This document shows, piece after piece, positions 55,342 through 64,000 of a stretch of 64,000 nt of DNA (its first letter is position 1; every line of letters begins with the position of its first letter). Source of the DNA: Caulobacter sp. FWC26 (GTDB taxonomy: Bacteria > Pseudomonadota > Alphaproteobacteria > Caulobacterales > Caulobacteraceae); assembly GCF_002742645.2 (NCBI RefSeq), contig NZ_CP033873.1:186001-250000 (forward strand). The letters are read 5' to 3'. The notes beneath the pieces were generated by a model. It was not told where the DNA came from, did not search any database, and worked only from the letters and a program-made list of their open reading frames with translations. Both the position numbers and the translations under genes were made by a program.

Positions 55342-56306
55342 CCCGTCTGGCCCTCTCGCGAGCGTCTCTGCTCGCCTTGGCTCTGAGCGTTTCGGCCGTG
55401 GCCGCGCCCGCAATCGCCCAGGACGCCCCCCATCAGCACGCCGCGCCACCGCCGCCGAGCCCGGCCCCAACGGCCTCCCCCGCGGCGCCTGCGGATCACG
55501 CGGGCATGGATATGTCCGGCATGGATATGTCCGGCGCGGGGACGCCCGCCGGCGGCATGACCATGGACATGGGACGGATGCAGGGCGGCAAGGCTCCGCC
55601 GGACGCCCGCAACTCCGACGACTATGCGGACGGCTATCGCAATTCGACGCTGCCGGGCTACGAGATGGCCGACAAGCTGTCGATCCCCAAGGTTCTCGTT
55701 GACGAACTGGAGTTCGCCAGCGGCAACGAGGGGCAGGGCGTCGGCTGGACCGTCCTCGTCACCCAGGGCCAGGACGACAGCAAGCTCTGGCTGCGCAGCC
55801 AGGGCCTCAAGAACTCCAAGGATCGCCTCGATCCGGAGAGCAGCGTCGAGGCGCTGTGGTGGCGCAGCAAGAGCCCGTTCTGGGGCACGTTGCTGGGCGT
55901 TCGTCAGGATCTCGGCAAGGGGGCGACCACTTGGCTCGCCGCCGGCGTCGAGGGCCTGGCGCCCTACTGGTTCGATGTCCAGCTGACCGGCTACGTCGGC
56001 GACGACGGCCGCCTCGGCGCCCGCGCCAAGGGCGCCTACGAGGTCCGCTTCACCAATCGCCTCATCCTGACCCCGCAGGTCGAAACCAACCTCTATTCCA
56101 AGCGCTCGACCGACCGTGAGCTCGGCGGCGGCTTCAGCAACGTCGAGCTGAGCGCTCGGCTGCGCTACGAGGTCTCGCGGAAATTCGCGCCCTATGTCGG
56201 CTTCGTCTGGGAGCGGGCGCTGGACGACACCGCCGACTTCCGACGTGCCGATCGCCAGCGCCCGGCCGAGCATCGGGTGGTTGTCGGCTTGCGATCATGG
56301 TGGTGA
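55338..56306 (+). CDS. copB: Copper-resistance protein CopB (cluster 2)
   Basis: 322 residues. Signal peptide, His/Pro-rich start with repeated GMDMSGMDMSGAG, then a CopB barrel (ELEFASGNEGQGVGWTVLVT, EGLAPYWFDVQLTGYVGDDG, VGLRSWW at the end). It overlaps the MFS gene by 10 bases. Confidence 0.92.
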   Translation: MTRLALSRASLLALALSVSAVAAPAIAQDAPHQHAAPPPPSPAPTASPAAPADHAGMDMSGMDMSGAGTPAGGMTMDMGRMQGGKAPPDARNSDDYADGYRNSTLPGYEMADKLSIPKVLVDELEFASGNEGQGVGWTVLVTQGQDDSKLWLRSQGLKNSKDRLDPESSVEALWWRSKSPFWGTLLGVRQDLGKGATTWLAAGVEGLAPYWFDVQLTGYVGDDGRLGARAKGAYEVRFTNRLILTPQVETNLYSKRSTDRELGGGFSNVELSARLRYEVSRKFAPYVGFVWERALDDTADFRRADRQRPAEHRVVVGLRSWW

Positions 56307-57559
56307 GGCGCTGCGCGGCGCCTTGGCGACCGGAAGACGGCCTGACGTGTTCTGCGGCGGACGATAGCCCTGGCCGGAGCCAGACGGCTGCGTCGATCCT
56401 GTTGCTTCTCGCGGTCGCGGCGGCGTCTGCGGGCCAGACCGCCGTCCTCGCCTTTCTCCCGACCCTCGTCGACGGAGGCCAGGCCGACTTGGCGCTGCGC
56501 ATCCAAGATGTCCATGTCGCGAGTTTGACGGCGGCCCACCCGCTGGCGGCGCTCGTCTTCGCGCCGCTCTGGGGATGGCTCGCCGACCGCATCGACTACC
56601 GGATCATTCTGCGCACGGCCCTGGTCGTCCTCGCGCTGGCGACCGCGCCGGTCGGGGCGGTCCCGCTCCCCATGCTGTATGGACTTCGCTTGCTGGCTGG
56701 GCTGTCCGCGGCCGCCATCATCCCGCTGGCGCTGCTGTCAACGAACTTCGCACCCGGTGGCCGGGACGAGCAGGCGAGGCGTTTCACCTGGCTGACGGCC
56801 TTCATGTTTCTTGGCGACCTGTTCGGCCCCCTGCTCGCCGAAGCGTCCGCGCCGCTCTTTCCCCGCACGCCGCTGTTGGTGCTCGCGCTCGTCATCGCCG
56901 TGCTGGCGCTGGCGCTGACGACCGGCATTGTGCGCTTGCCGGCCCGCTGTGCCGCCCGTCCCGAGGGACGTCGCCTGCAAGCCCCGCCGCGCGTCGTCAC
57001 GCTTGTCCTCCTGCTTGTCACCATCGTCGGCGGCGGCGGACTCGCCGCCATGCATGTCAGCCTGCTCGTGACCCGCTCCGAGGGCGCGCTGAGCCGCGAG
57101 GCGATCGCCGGGATGCTCAGTCTCTGCGGGCTGGCGATGTTGGCGGCTCAGCTTTTCCACACCCGCGTCACCTGGCTGGTGACCGCGCCTCGACGCCTGG
57201 CCTGCCTCACGCTCGCGCTTCTAGCCCTGTCGCTGTTTCTCTTTCGGTTTGGAACGACCGTGGTCGAAATGGCCGGTCTCATCGCCGTCGCCGGCTGGAG
57301 CTCAGCCAGTCTTCGGCTGGTCACGAGCTTCTGGATCAGCGGCCCCATGCGGCCCTCTGGAGTCATGCTTGGGCTGCAGCATACAGCCGCGAGCCTCGGC
57401 CAGGCGCTGGCGCCCATGTCGCTCGCCGTCGTGTCACCCCATCGGCAAGCGGCCGTCGTCGAAGCGATCGGCTGGCTGTCGCTCGGTCTGCTCGCGCTTC
57501 TGCCGGCGATATGGCGCCGGACGTCGACACCGGTCCATCCAGCCGGGGAAAGGGCGTGA
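56297..57559 (+). CDS. MFS transporter of copper cluster 2
   Basis: 420 residues, about 12 membrane helices after a 30-residue cytoplasmic start. LVFAPLWGWLADRIDYRIILR is the MFS signature loop. No substrate motif is evident. It overlaps copB2 and precedes a DUF411 gene, so is translationally coupled into the copper operon. MFS members in bacterial copper clusters have been proposed to import copper for oxidases; that is only one possibility here. Confidence 0.85.
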   Translation: MVVRRCAAPWRPEDGLTCSAADDSPGRSQTAASILLLLAVAAASAGQTAVLAFLPTLVDGGQADLALRIQDVHVASLTAAHPLAALVFAPLWGWLADRIDYRIILRTALVVLALATAPVGAVPLPMLYGLRLLAGLSAAAIIPLALLSTNFAPGGRDEQARRFTWLTAFMFLGDLFGPLLAEASAPLFPRTPLLVLALVIAVLALALTTGIVRLPARCAARPEGRRLQAPPRVVTLVLLLVTIVGGGGLAAMHVSLLVTRSEGALSREAIAGMLSLCGLAMLAAQLFHTRVTWLVTAPRRLACLTLALLALSLFLFRFGTTVVEMAGLIAVAGWSSASLRLVTSFWISGPMRPSGVMLGLQHTAASLGQALAPMSLAVVSPHRQAAVVEAIGWLSLGLLALLPAIWRRTSTPVHPAGERA

Positions 57560-57623
57560 CAGCGCCGCCACGTCCGAGAGCCGCGTCCGCCACGCGCCCA
57601 GCTTCACGCCAAGGAGTCCGCCC

Positions 57624-58061
57624 ATGAAAATCCGCCTCGCCGCCGTTCTGCTGTTGCTCGCCTTGCCCAGCGCCGCGCTGGCGGCTGGCGACATCCTGCT
57701 CTATCGCGACCCTGGATGTGGTTGCTGCGAGGCCTGGGCCCAGGCCGTCCGTGCGAAACTGGACAGAAAGGTCATCGTCAGGGATCAGGTCGCCCGCGTG
57801 CGCCTGCAGCGCCAATCCGGCCTGCCGCCGGCGCTTTCCTCCTGCCACACCGCGATCATCGACGGTTTCGTTATCGAAGGTCATGTGCCGGTCGCCGAGG
57901 TGAAGCGTCTCCTGGCCGCCCGGCCGGCTGGCGTGAAGGGGCTCGCCGTCGGCGGCATGCCGATCGGCTCGGAGGGCATGGCGGCGCCGAGCGGGGCGCG
58001 GCAACACTACGATGTCGTGGCCTTCGGGCCGGCCGGCGCGCGGGTTTTCGCCCGCTACTGA
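57624..58061 (+). CDS. DUF411 metal-binding protein (cluster 2)
   Basis: 145 residues with a signal peptide. CGCCEAWAQ, SSCHTA, FVIEGHVP and IGSEGM reproduce the Cys/His/Met pattern of the cluster 1 copy at 26762. AAGGAG precedes the ATG. Probably periplasmic Cu binding. Confidence 0.9.
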   Translation: MKIRLAAVLLLLALPSAALAAGDILLYRDPGCGCCEAWAQAVRAKLDRKVIVRDQVARVRLQRQSGLPPALSSCHTAIIDGFVIEGHVPVAEVKRLLAARPAGVKGLAVGGMPIGSEGMAAPSGARQHYDVVAFGPAGARVFARY

Positions 58062-58095
58062 CCTCCAACGGTCAGGGCCATGGGCTGGCGTCGGG

Positions 58096-58503
58096 TCAAT
58101 GCGCGTCGCGCGACATCCCCGACTGCCGACGCAAGGCTTCGAGCACCGCCCGGCCGATCACCGGCTTGGGGATCACCTGATCGAAGCCGGCCGCGCGCGC
58201 GCGTTGCTCGAGATCCTCGTCGTAGAAGCCGGAGATCAGGATGGCGCCGCCGCGCCAGCCCTGGCGCCGGAGATGATCCAGGAGCGTCAGGCCGTCGAAG
58301 TCGGGCATCCGGTAGTCGAGGATCACGCAATCGGCTTCCCTGGCGCGCGGGTCGGCCAAGAGGGCGCTGCCGGTGGTGTAGCCGCTCACCGCGTAGCCGC
58401 GGGCTCGAAGCAAGAGCAGCAGGCCGCGTCGCACGCCCGGATCATCGTCGGAGACCAGAACCGTATAGCGGCGATCGCGCGGCGAGGGACTGACCGATAA
58501 CAT
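58096..58503 (-). CDS. Single-domain response regulator (receiver only)
   Basis: 135 residues: SDDD acidic cluster (18-21), phospho-Asp D63 in VILDYRMPDFDG, and IPKPV lysine. No output domain. In Caulobacter and Sinorhizobium a small receiver-type protein, FixT, inhibits FixL. This one is in the right place, next to fixJ, but has a single Cys, not the four of the Caulobacter FixT iron-sulfur form. A TACGTA site lies 64 bases upstream. Confidence 0.85.
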   Translation of the reverse strand: MLSVSPSPRDRRYTVLVSDDDPGVRRGLLLLLRARGYAVSGYTTGSALLADPRAREADCVILDYRMPDFDGLTLLDHLRRQGWRGGAILISGFYDEDLEQRARAAGFDQVIPKPVIGRAVLEALRRQSGMSRDAH

Positions 58504-58566
58504 CGCGCGATCAAAACACCCGGTTGAAGCCCGCCAAACCTCGCACGTCGGCCGTCTCCAGGTCGC

Positions 58567-58572
58567 TACGTA
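58567..58572 (-). promoter_or_regulatory. Candidate FixJ site before the receiver gene
   Basis: On the minus strand GGTTTACGTAGCGACC, containing TTACGTAG (7 of 8 to GTAMGTAG). It lies 64-69 bases upstream of the start at 58503, close to where FixJ normally binds. Confidence 0.5.
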
Positions 58573-58582
58573 AACCTCGCAG

Positions 58583-59206
58583 TCACTTGGGTTTGCGGCC
58601 CATCCCGGCGGCGAAGGCGATCCTAAGCGCCTCGGACAGGTTGCGCACGTCCAGCTTGACCATCAGGCTAGCGCGGTGCACCTCCACGGTGCGCGACGAG
58701 CATCCAAGGTCATAGGCGATGGTCTTGTTGGGATAGCCCTGGGCCAAACCCTCCAGCACTTCGCGTTCCCGAGGCGTGAGGGCGGCGATGCGCACATGCG
58801 CGTCGGCGGCCTCGATCGCGCGGATGTCGGCGTCGGCGATGCGCGCGAACGCCCGCTCGACCGCGCGCAACAGCGCGGCCTTTTCGAAGGGCTTTTCCAG
58901 GAAGTCGACGGCGCCGGCCTTCATGGCCTGCACGGCGACCGACACGTCGCCATGACCCGTCAGCACGATCACCGGCATGTGGATGCCGCGCTCGGCCATG
59001 GCTGTCTGCACCTCAAGGCCGTCCATCGCCGGCATGCGCACGTCGAGAATGACGCACCCCTGGGTCGTGGGCCGGGCCCGGGCCAGAAATTCGACACCCG
59101 AGGCGTAGGTCTCAACGCCAAGGCCGACCGCCTTCAACGCAAACCCGGCCGCGCGCCGGATGGCCTCTTCGTCGTCAACGAGGTGAATGACCCGCTTATC
59201 CGTCAT
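58583..59206 (-). CDS. fixJ: Response regulator FixJ
   Basis: 207 residues: receiver with VDDEEA (10-15), phospho-Asp D55 in VILDVRMPAMDG and the LEKPF lysine, then a LuxR-type helix-turn-helix (LTPREREVLEGLAQGYPNK, SSRTVEVHRASLM). FixL phosphorylates it when oxygen falls; it then activates target promoters. Overlaps fixL by 11 bases. Confidence 0.94.
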   Translation of the reverse strand: MTDKRVIHLVDDEEAIRRAAGFALKAVGLGVETYASGVEFLARARPTTQGCVILDVRMPAMDGLEVQTAMAERGIHMPVIVLTGHGDVSVAVQAMKAGAVDFLEKPFEKAALLRAVERAFARIADADIRAIEAADAHVRIAALTPREREVLEGLAQGYPNKTIAYDLGCSSRTVEVHRASLMVKLDVRNLSEALRIAFAAGMGRKPK

Positions 59207-60731
59207 AGTCCTCCTCCCCCGCCGCGTGGATCAAGGTGAAATGAAACCGGGCCCCGCCCAGCGCGGGCCGCTCCAACCAGATTCGCCCGCCGTGCGCTTC
59301 GATGATGGTCCGGCAGATCGAGAGCCCCAGACCCATGCCGTCGGCCTTGGTCGAGACGAACGCCGTGAAGAGCTGCTCGCCGATGTCCTCGGCGATGCCC
59401 GGCCCGCTATCCTCGACGGTGACCTCGATTAGGTCGTCGTCACGCAGGCTCGTCGCGATCCTGAGGTCGCGGATCGGCGAGTCCGCCATCGCCTCGATGG
59501 CGTTGCGCATCAGGTTGACCAGGACCTGTTGGATCTGCACCCGATCGACGAGGACGGGCGTGGCCGCCGGATCGAAGTCGAAGAAGCTGCGCACCCCCCG
59601 CTCGCGCGCGCCGACGAGCGCCAGCTGGCTAGCGTCGCCGACCACATGCGCCAGGTCGTGCAGGCTTTTCTCGACCTCGCCGCGCGCCACGAAGTCGCGC
59701 AGCCGGCGCACGATATGGCCGGCGCGCAGGGTCTCCTGCGCGGCCTCGTCCATCACCGAGCGCAAAGTGGCGAAGGGCTCGCCGGGTTCGGCCTCCAGCA
59801 TGTCGCGGATGGTCTCCAGATAGAGCGAGACCGCCGCGAGGGGCTGGTTGAGTTCATGCGCCAGGGTCGAGGCCATGGTGCCCATGGCGCTCAGGCGGGA
59901 GACATGGACCAGTTCGGCCTGAAGCTCCTTCAGCTTCAGTTCGTCCCGCTCCTTGGCGGTGAGATCGCGGATGAAGCCGGTGAACAGCCGCTGGCCGTCC
60001 TCGCCGGCCTCGCCGACCGAGAGCTTCATCGGGAAAGTCGACCCGTCGCGGCGTAGGCCTACCACGACGCGGCCGACGCCAATGATCCGGCGCTCGCGGG
60101 TCTGCAGGTAGTGGGCGATGTATTCATCGTGCCGGCCACGGTCCGGCTCCGGCATCAGGCACGCGACATTGCTCCCGATCAGCTCGGCCTCGCGATAGCC
60201 GAACAGGCGCTCGGCCGCCGCGCTGAACGAGGTGATGGCGCCGGCCTCGTCGATGATGATCATCGCGTCCGGCACCGTCGCCAGGATCGATTGCAAATGC
60301 TGCTCGCGCGTTTCGATGGAGGCGCGCACCGCGGCCTCGTCGGTGATGTCGCGGGCGATGCAGGCGAAGCCGCGATGCGCGCCCGCGTCGAACAGCGGCG
60401 TGACGGTCAGGCGGGCGAGGTATTCAGCGCCGTTTTCGCAGACCCGCCAGGCCTCGCGCTCCAGCACGCCGTCGCGCAAGGCCGCGGCGAGATCCGCCCG
60501 GGGACGCCCGGCGTGGATCTCATCGGGCGGATAGAAGACATCGTGCTGCTGGCCGACGACGTGATCGGCTGACCAGCATTCGATCCGTTCGCCGCCGATA
60601 TTGTAGCTCAGGACCCGTCCCGAGGCGGCAAGCAGCGTCAGGACATAGCCGCCGGCCTGGCGCAGAAACAGCCGCGCAAGCTGCTCGACGGCGGCCACGC
60701 CCGCCTCGGGGCCTTGATCCTGGTCGCGCAT
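59196..60731 (-). CDS. fixL: Oxygen-sensor histidine kinase FixL
   Basis: 511 residues, no membrane helices: PAS A, then PAS B (about 140-260) with the heme pocket RHDEYIAHYLQTRERRIIGV (heme-ligand His201; Arg221 corresponding to the oxygen-switch Arg220 of Bradyrhizobium FixL), then AHELNQPLAAVSLYL phosphoacceptor (H292) and an ATPase domain (NLMRNAIEAM, GMGLGLSICR). It is the soluble form of FixL. Confidence 0.94.
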   Translation of the reverse strand: MRDQDQGPEAGVAAVEQLARLFLRQAGGYVLTLLAASGRVLSYNIGGERIECWSADHVVGQQHDVFYPPDEIHAGRPRADLAAALRDGVLEREAWRVCENGAEYLARLTVTPLFDAGAHRGFACIARDITDEAAVRASIETREQHLQSILATVPDAMIIIDEAGAITSFSAAAERLFGYREAELIGSNVACLMPEPDRGRHDEYIAHYLQTRERRIIGVGRVVVGLRRDGSTFPMKLSVGEAGEDGQRLFTGFIRDLTAKERDELKLKELQAELVHVSRLSAMGTMASTLAHELNQPLAAVSLYLETIRDMLEAEPGEPFATLRSVMDEAAQETLRAGHIVRRLRDFVARGEVEKSLHDLAHVVGDASQLALVGARERGVRSFFDFDPAATPVLVDRVQIQQVLVNLMRNAIEAMADSPIRDLRIATSLRDDDLIEVTVEDSGPGIAEDIGEQLFTAFVSTKADGMGLGLSICRTIIEAHGGRIWLERPALGGARFHFTLIHAAGEEDYDG

Positions 60732-61118
60732 GCCGCCGGCTCAGGCCAGATCCGCGGCGCGCAGGCGCGGCGATGCGGCGCGAGCGCGAGCTTGGCGACA
60801 CCCCGCGGGGCCGGACCGGCAGGCCGCCCGACAACGCCGCGCGCCAGCCTTCAGCCCCCACGCGCGCGGGTCCGATAGTGCATCCATGGGTCACGGTCTC
60901 GCTTGTATCCGCGGGGTCCTATCGCGTTTACGCGCGGGCCGGCCGGTCCCCTCAGAATTTCAGCGCAAAGTGCGGCCGCGCCGTTGCTTGGCGCCCGCGC
61001 GGCTTGTCGAACGCCTCGCGGCCTGTTGCCCTCTCCAGCCGCGGGTCTGAGGAGAGTACGTATTGACCCCGGCACGATCTCAGACCCTACAAGGGCTGCT
61101 GGCGAAAGGAACGCGCGG
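60732..61118. promoter_or_regulatory. Divergent region between fixL and the second copper ATPase
   Basis: 387 bases. Open frames here are GC-artefacts with no family. The right end holds GAGAGTACGTATTGACC (61053 onward), a FixJ-like TACGTA site at 61057-61062. TTGACC is followed 19 bases later by TACAAG (61089-61094), a MerR-like spacing, but the dyad that CueR needs is missing. Confidence 0.45.
61057..61062 (+). promoter_or_regulatory. Candidate FixJ site before ATPase gene
   Basis: AGTACGTATTG: GTACGTAT matches GTAMGTAG at 7 of 8. It lies 57 bases before the ATG at 61119. Confidence 0.45.
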
Positions 61119-63455
<2,337 letters not shown>

Positions 63456-63515
63456 GCATGCGCGCTCGTCCCGAAGCCGCCGCCCAAACCGCTCGCCGCC
63501 CCTAGGAGCCCGCCA

Positions 63516-64000
63516 ATGCATTACAGCCGCGGAAATTATGAAGCGTTCGTCCGTCCCCGCAAGCCGGAGCGGGCCGACAGGGCGACGGCCTGGTTCGTCG
63601 GCGCGGGCCTCGCCGGCCTGGCGGGCGCGGCCTTCCTCATCAGGGACGGCGGCGTCGCGGGCGAGCGCATCACGCTTCTCGAGGAGTTGGAGCTTCCCGG
63701 CGGCGCCCTTGATGGCCTGGACGTGGCGGAAAAGGGGTTCGTCATCCGCGGCGGGCGCGAGATGGAGGCGCATTTCGAGTGCCTCTGGGATCTCTACCGC
63801 TCGATCCCCTCGCTCGAGATCGAAGACGCCAGCGTCCTCGACGAATTCTACCGGCTCAACAAGGACGATCCGAACGTCTCGCTGCAGCGGGTCACGCAGA
63901 GCCGCGGGCAGGATGTGCCCGACAAGGCGCTGCTGACGCTGAACGACAAGGCCCAACGAGAGCTCCTCTCCGTCTTCCTGGCGACCCGCGAAGAGATGGA
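63516..64000 (+). CDS. ohyA: Oleate hydratase, N-terminal part (cut by window end)
   Basis: 161 complete codons from the ATG at 63516, open to the window edge. MHYSRGNYEAFVRP opens the protein; FVGAGLAGLAGAAFLIRDGG is the FAD dinucleotide fold; LDGLDVAEKGFVIRGGREME then HFECLWDLYRSIPSLEIED are the strongest oleate-hydratase signatures. The enzyme adds water to unsaturated fatty acids using FAD as structural cofactor. TAGGAG precedes the ATG. Full enzymes have about 530-650 residues. Confidence 0.93.
   Translation, partial: MHYSRGNYEAFVRPRKPERADRATAWFVGAGLAGLAGAAFLIRDGGVAGERITLLEELELPGGALDGLDVAEKGFVIRGGREMEAHFECLWDLYRSIPSLEIEDASVLDEFYRLNKDDPNVSLQRVTQSRGQDVPDKALLTLNDKAQRELLSVFLATREEM

Noticed and set aside
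53620..55470. 616-residue minus-strand frame over copA2
   Set aside because: Shadow of the multicopper oxidase, with no recognisable domain.
61064..61094. TTGACC with TACAAG 19 bases later, a MerR-like promoter
   Set aside because: No inverted repeat in the spacer, so CueR-type control is unsupported.

Overview
The window is GC-rich DNA from an alphaproteobacterium, most likely Caulobacterales (Caulobacter or Phenylobacterium type). That placement is inferred from gene content (oxygen-sensing FixL/FixJ, CueR-type copper control, a TonB-dependent receptor, hybrid PAS kinases), not from a phylogenetic marker. About 60 genes can be supported. I saw no rRNA, tRNA or CRISPR array.

Layout. (1) 1-13.4 kb, catabolic region: a partial amidohydrolase, a CynX-type MFS transporter, an SDR dehydrogenase, a universal stress protein, a bestrophin-like channel, two tannase/feruloyl-esterase-like hydrolases (one with a PKD-like tail), a GntR regulator built as an internal tandem duplication, and a TonB-dependent receptor. 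Together they look like uptake and breakdown of a plant phenolic or ester. (2) 13.4-16.6 kb, a gene graveyard: remnants of an S1/P1 nuclease, a protoglobin/receiver chimera, an N6-adenine methylase and an IS110 transposase, with a few small genes. (3) 16.6-23.1 kb, sensing: a BLUF blue-light protein, two hybrid histidine kinases and an acyltransferase. (4) 23.3-41.7 kb, copper cluster 1: copA-copB-NTF2-like-DUF411-copC-copD, two small secreted proteins, cusCBA, copZ, cusF, and a P-type ATPase-cueR-secreted protein operon, a DUF305 protein, and a three-gene module matching the cnrYXH sigma/metal-sensor system in order and in metal-ligand residues. CueR-type promoters are visible. (5) 41.7-44.6 kb: a putative HhH/nuclease-like protein and a frameshifted DUF4396 gene running into a truncated multicopper oxidase.

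(6) 44.7-51 kb is the most novel stretch. After a MerR regulator, an overlapping operon encodes a lipoprotein, a membrane-anchored FNR-flavin/2Fe-2S reductase, a membrane protein with two H-X13-H helices (apparent di-heme cytochrome b), a seven-heme periplasmic cytochrome c, a DUF1622 protein, a Cys-rich copper-storage protein (Csp) and a Met/His-rich protein. I read this as a possible NAD(P)H-to-periplasm electron conduit tied to copper handling. (7) 51-58 kb, copper cluster 2: aldehyde dehydrogenase, alcohol dehydrogenase, a second copA-copB pair, an MFS transporter and a second DUF411 protein. (8) 58-64 kb: a receiver-only protein, FixJ, heme-PAS FixL, a second copper-type P-type ATPase with YHS and CPMHP domains, and the start of an oleate hydratase. 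TACGTA-centred motifs resembling FixJ sites precede several operons from 44.6 to 61.1 kb, suggesting that oxygen sensing and copper handling are linked here.
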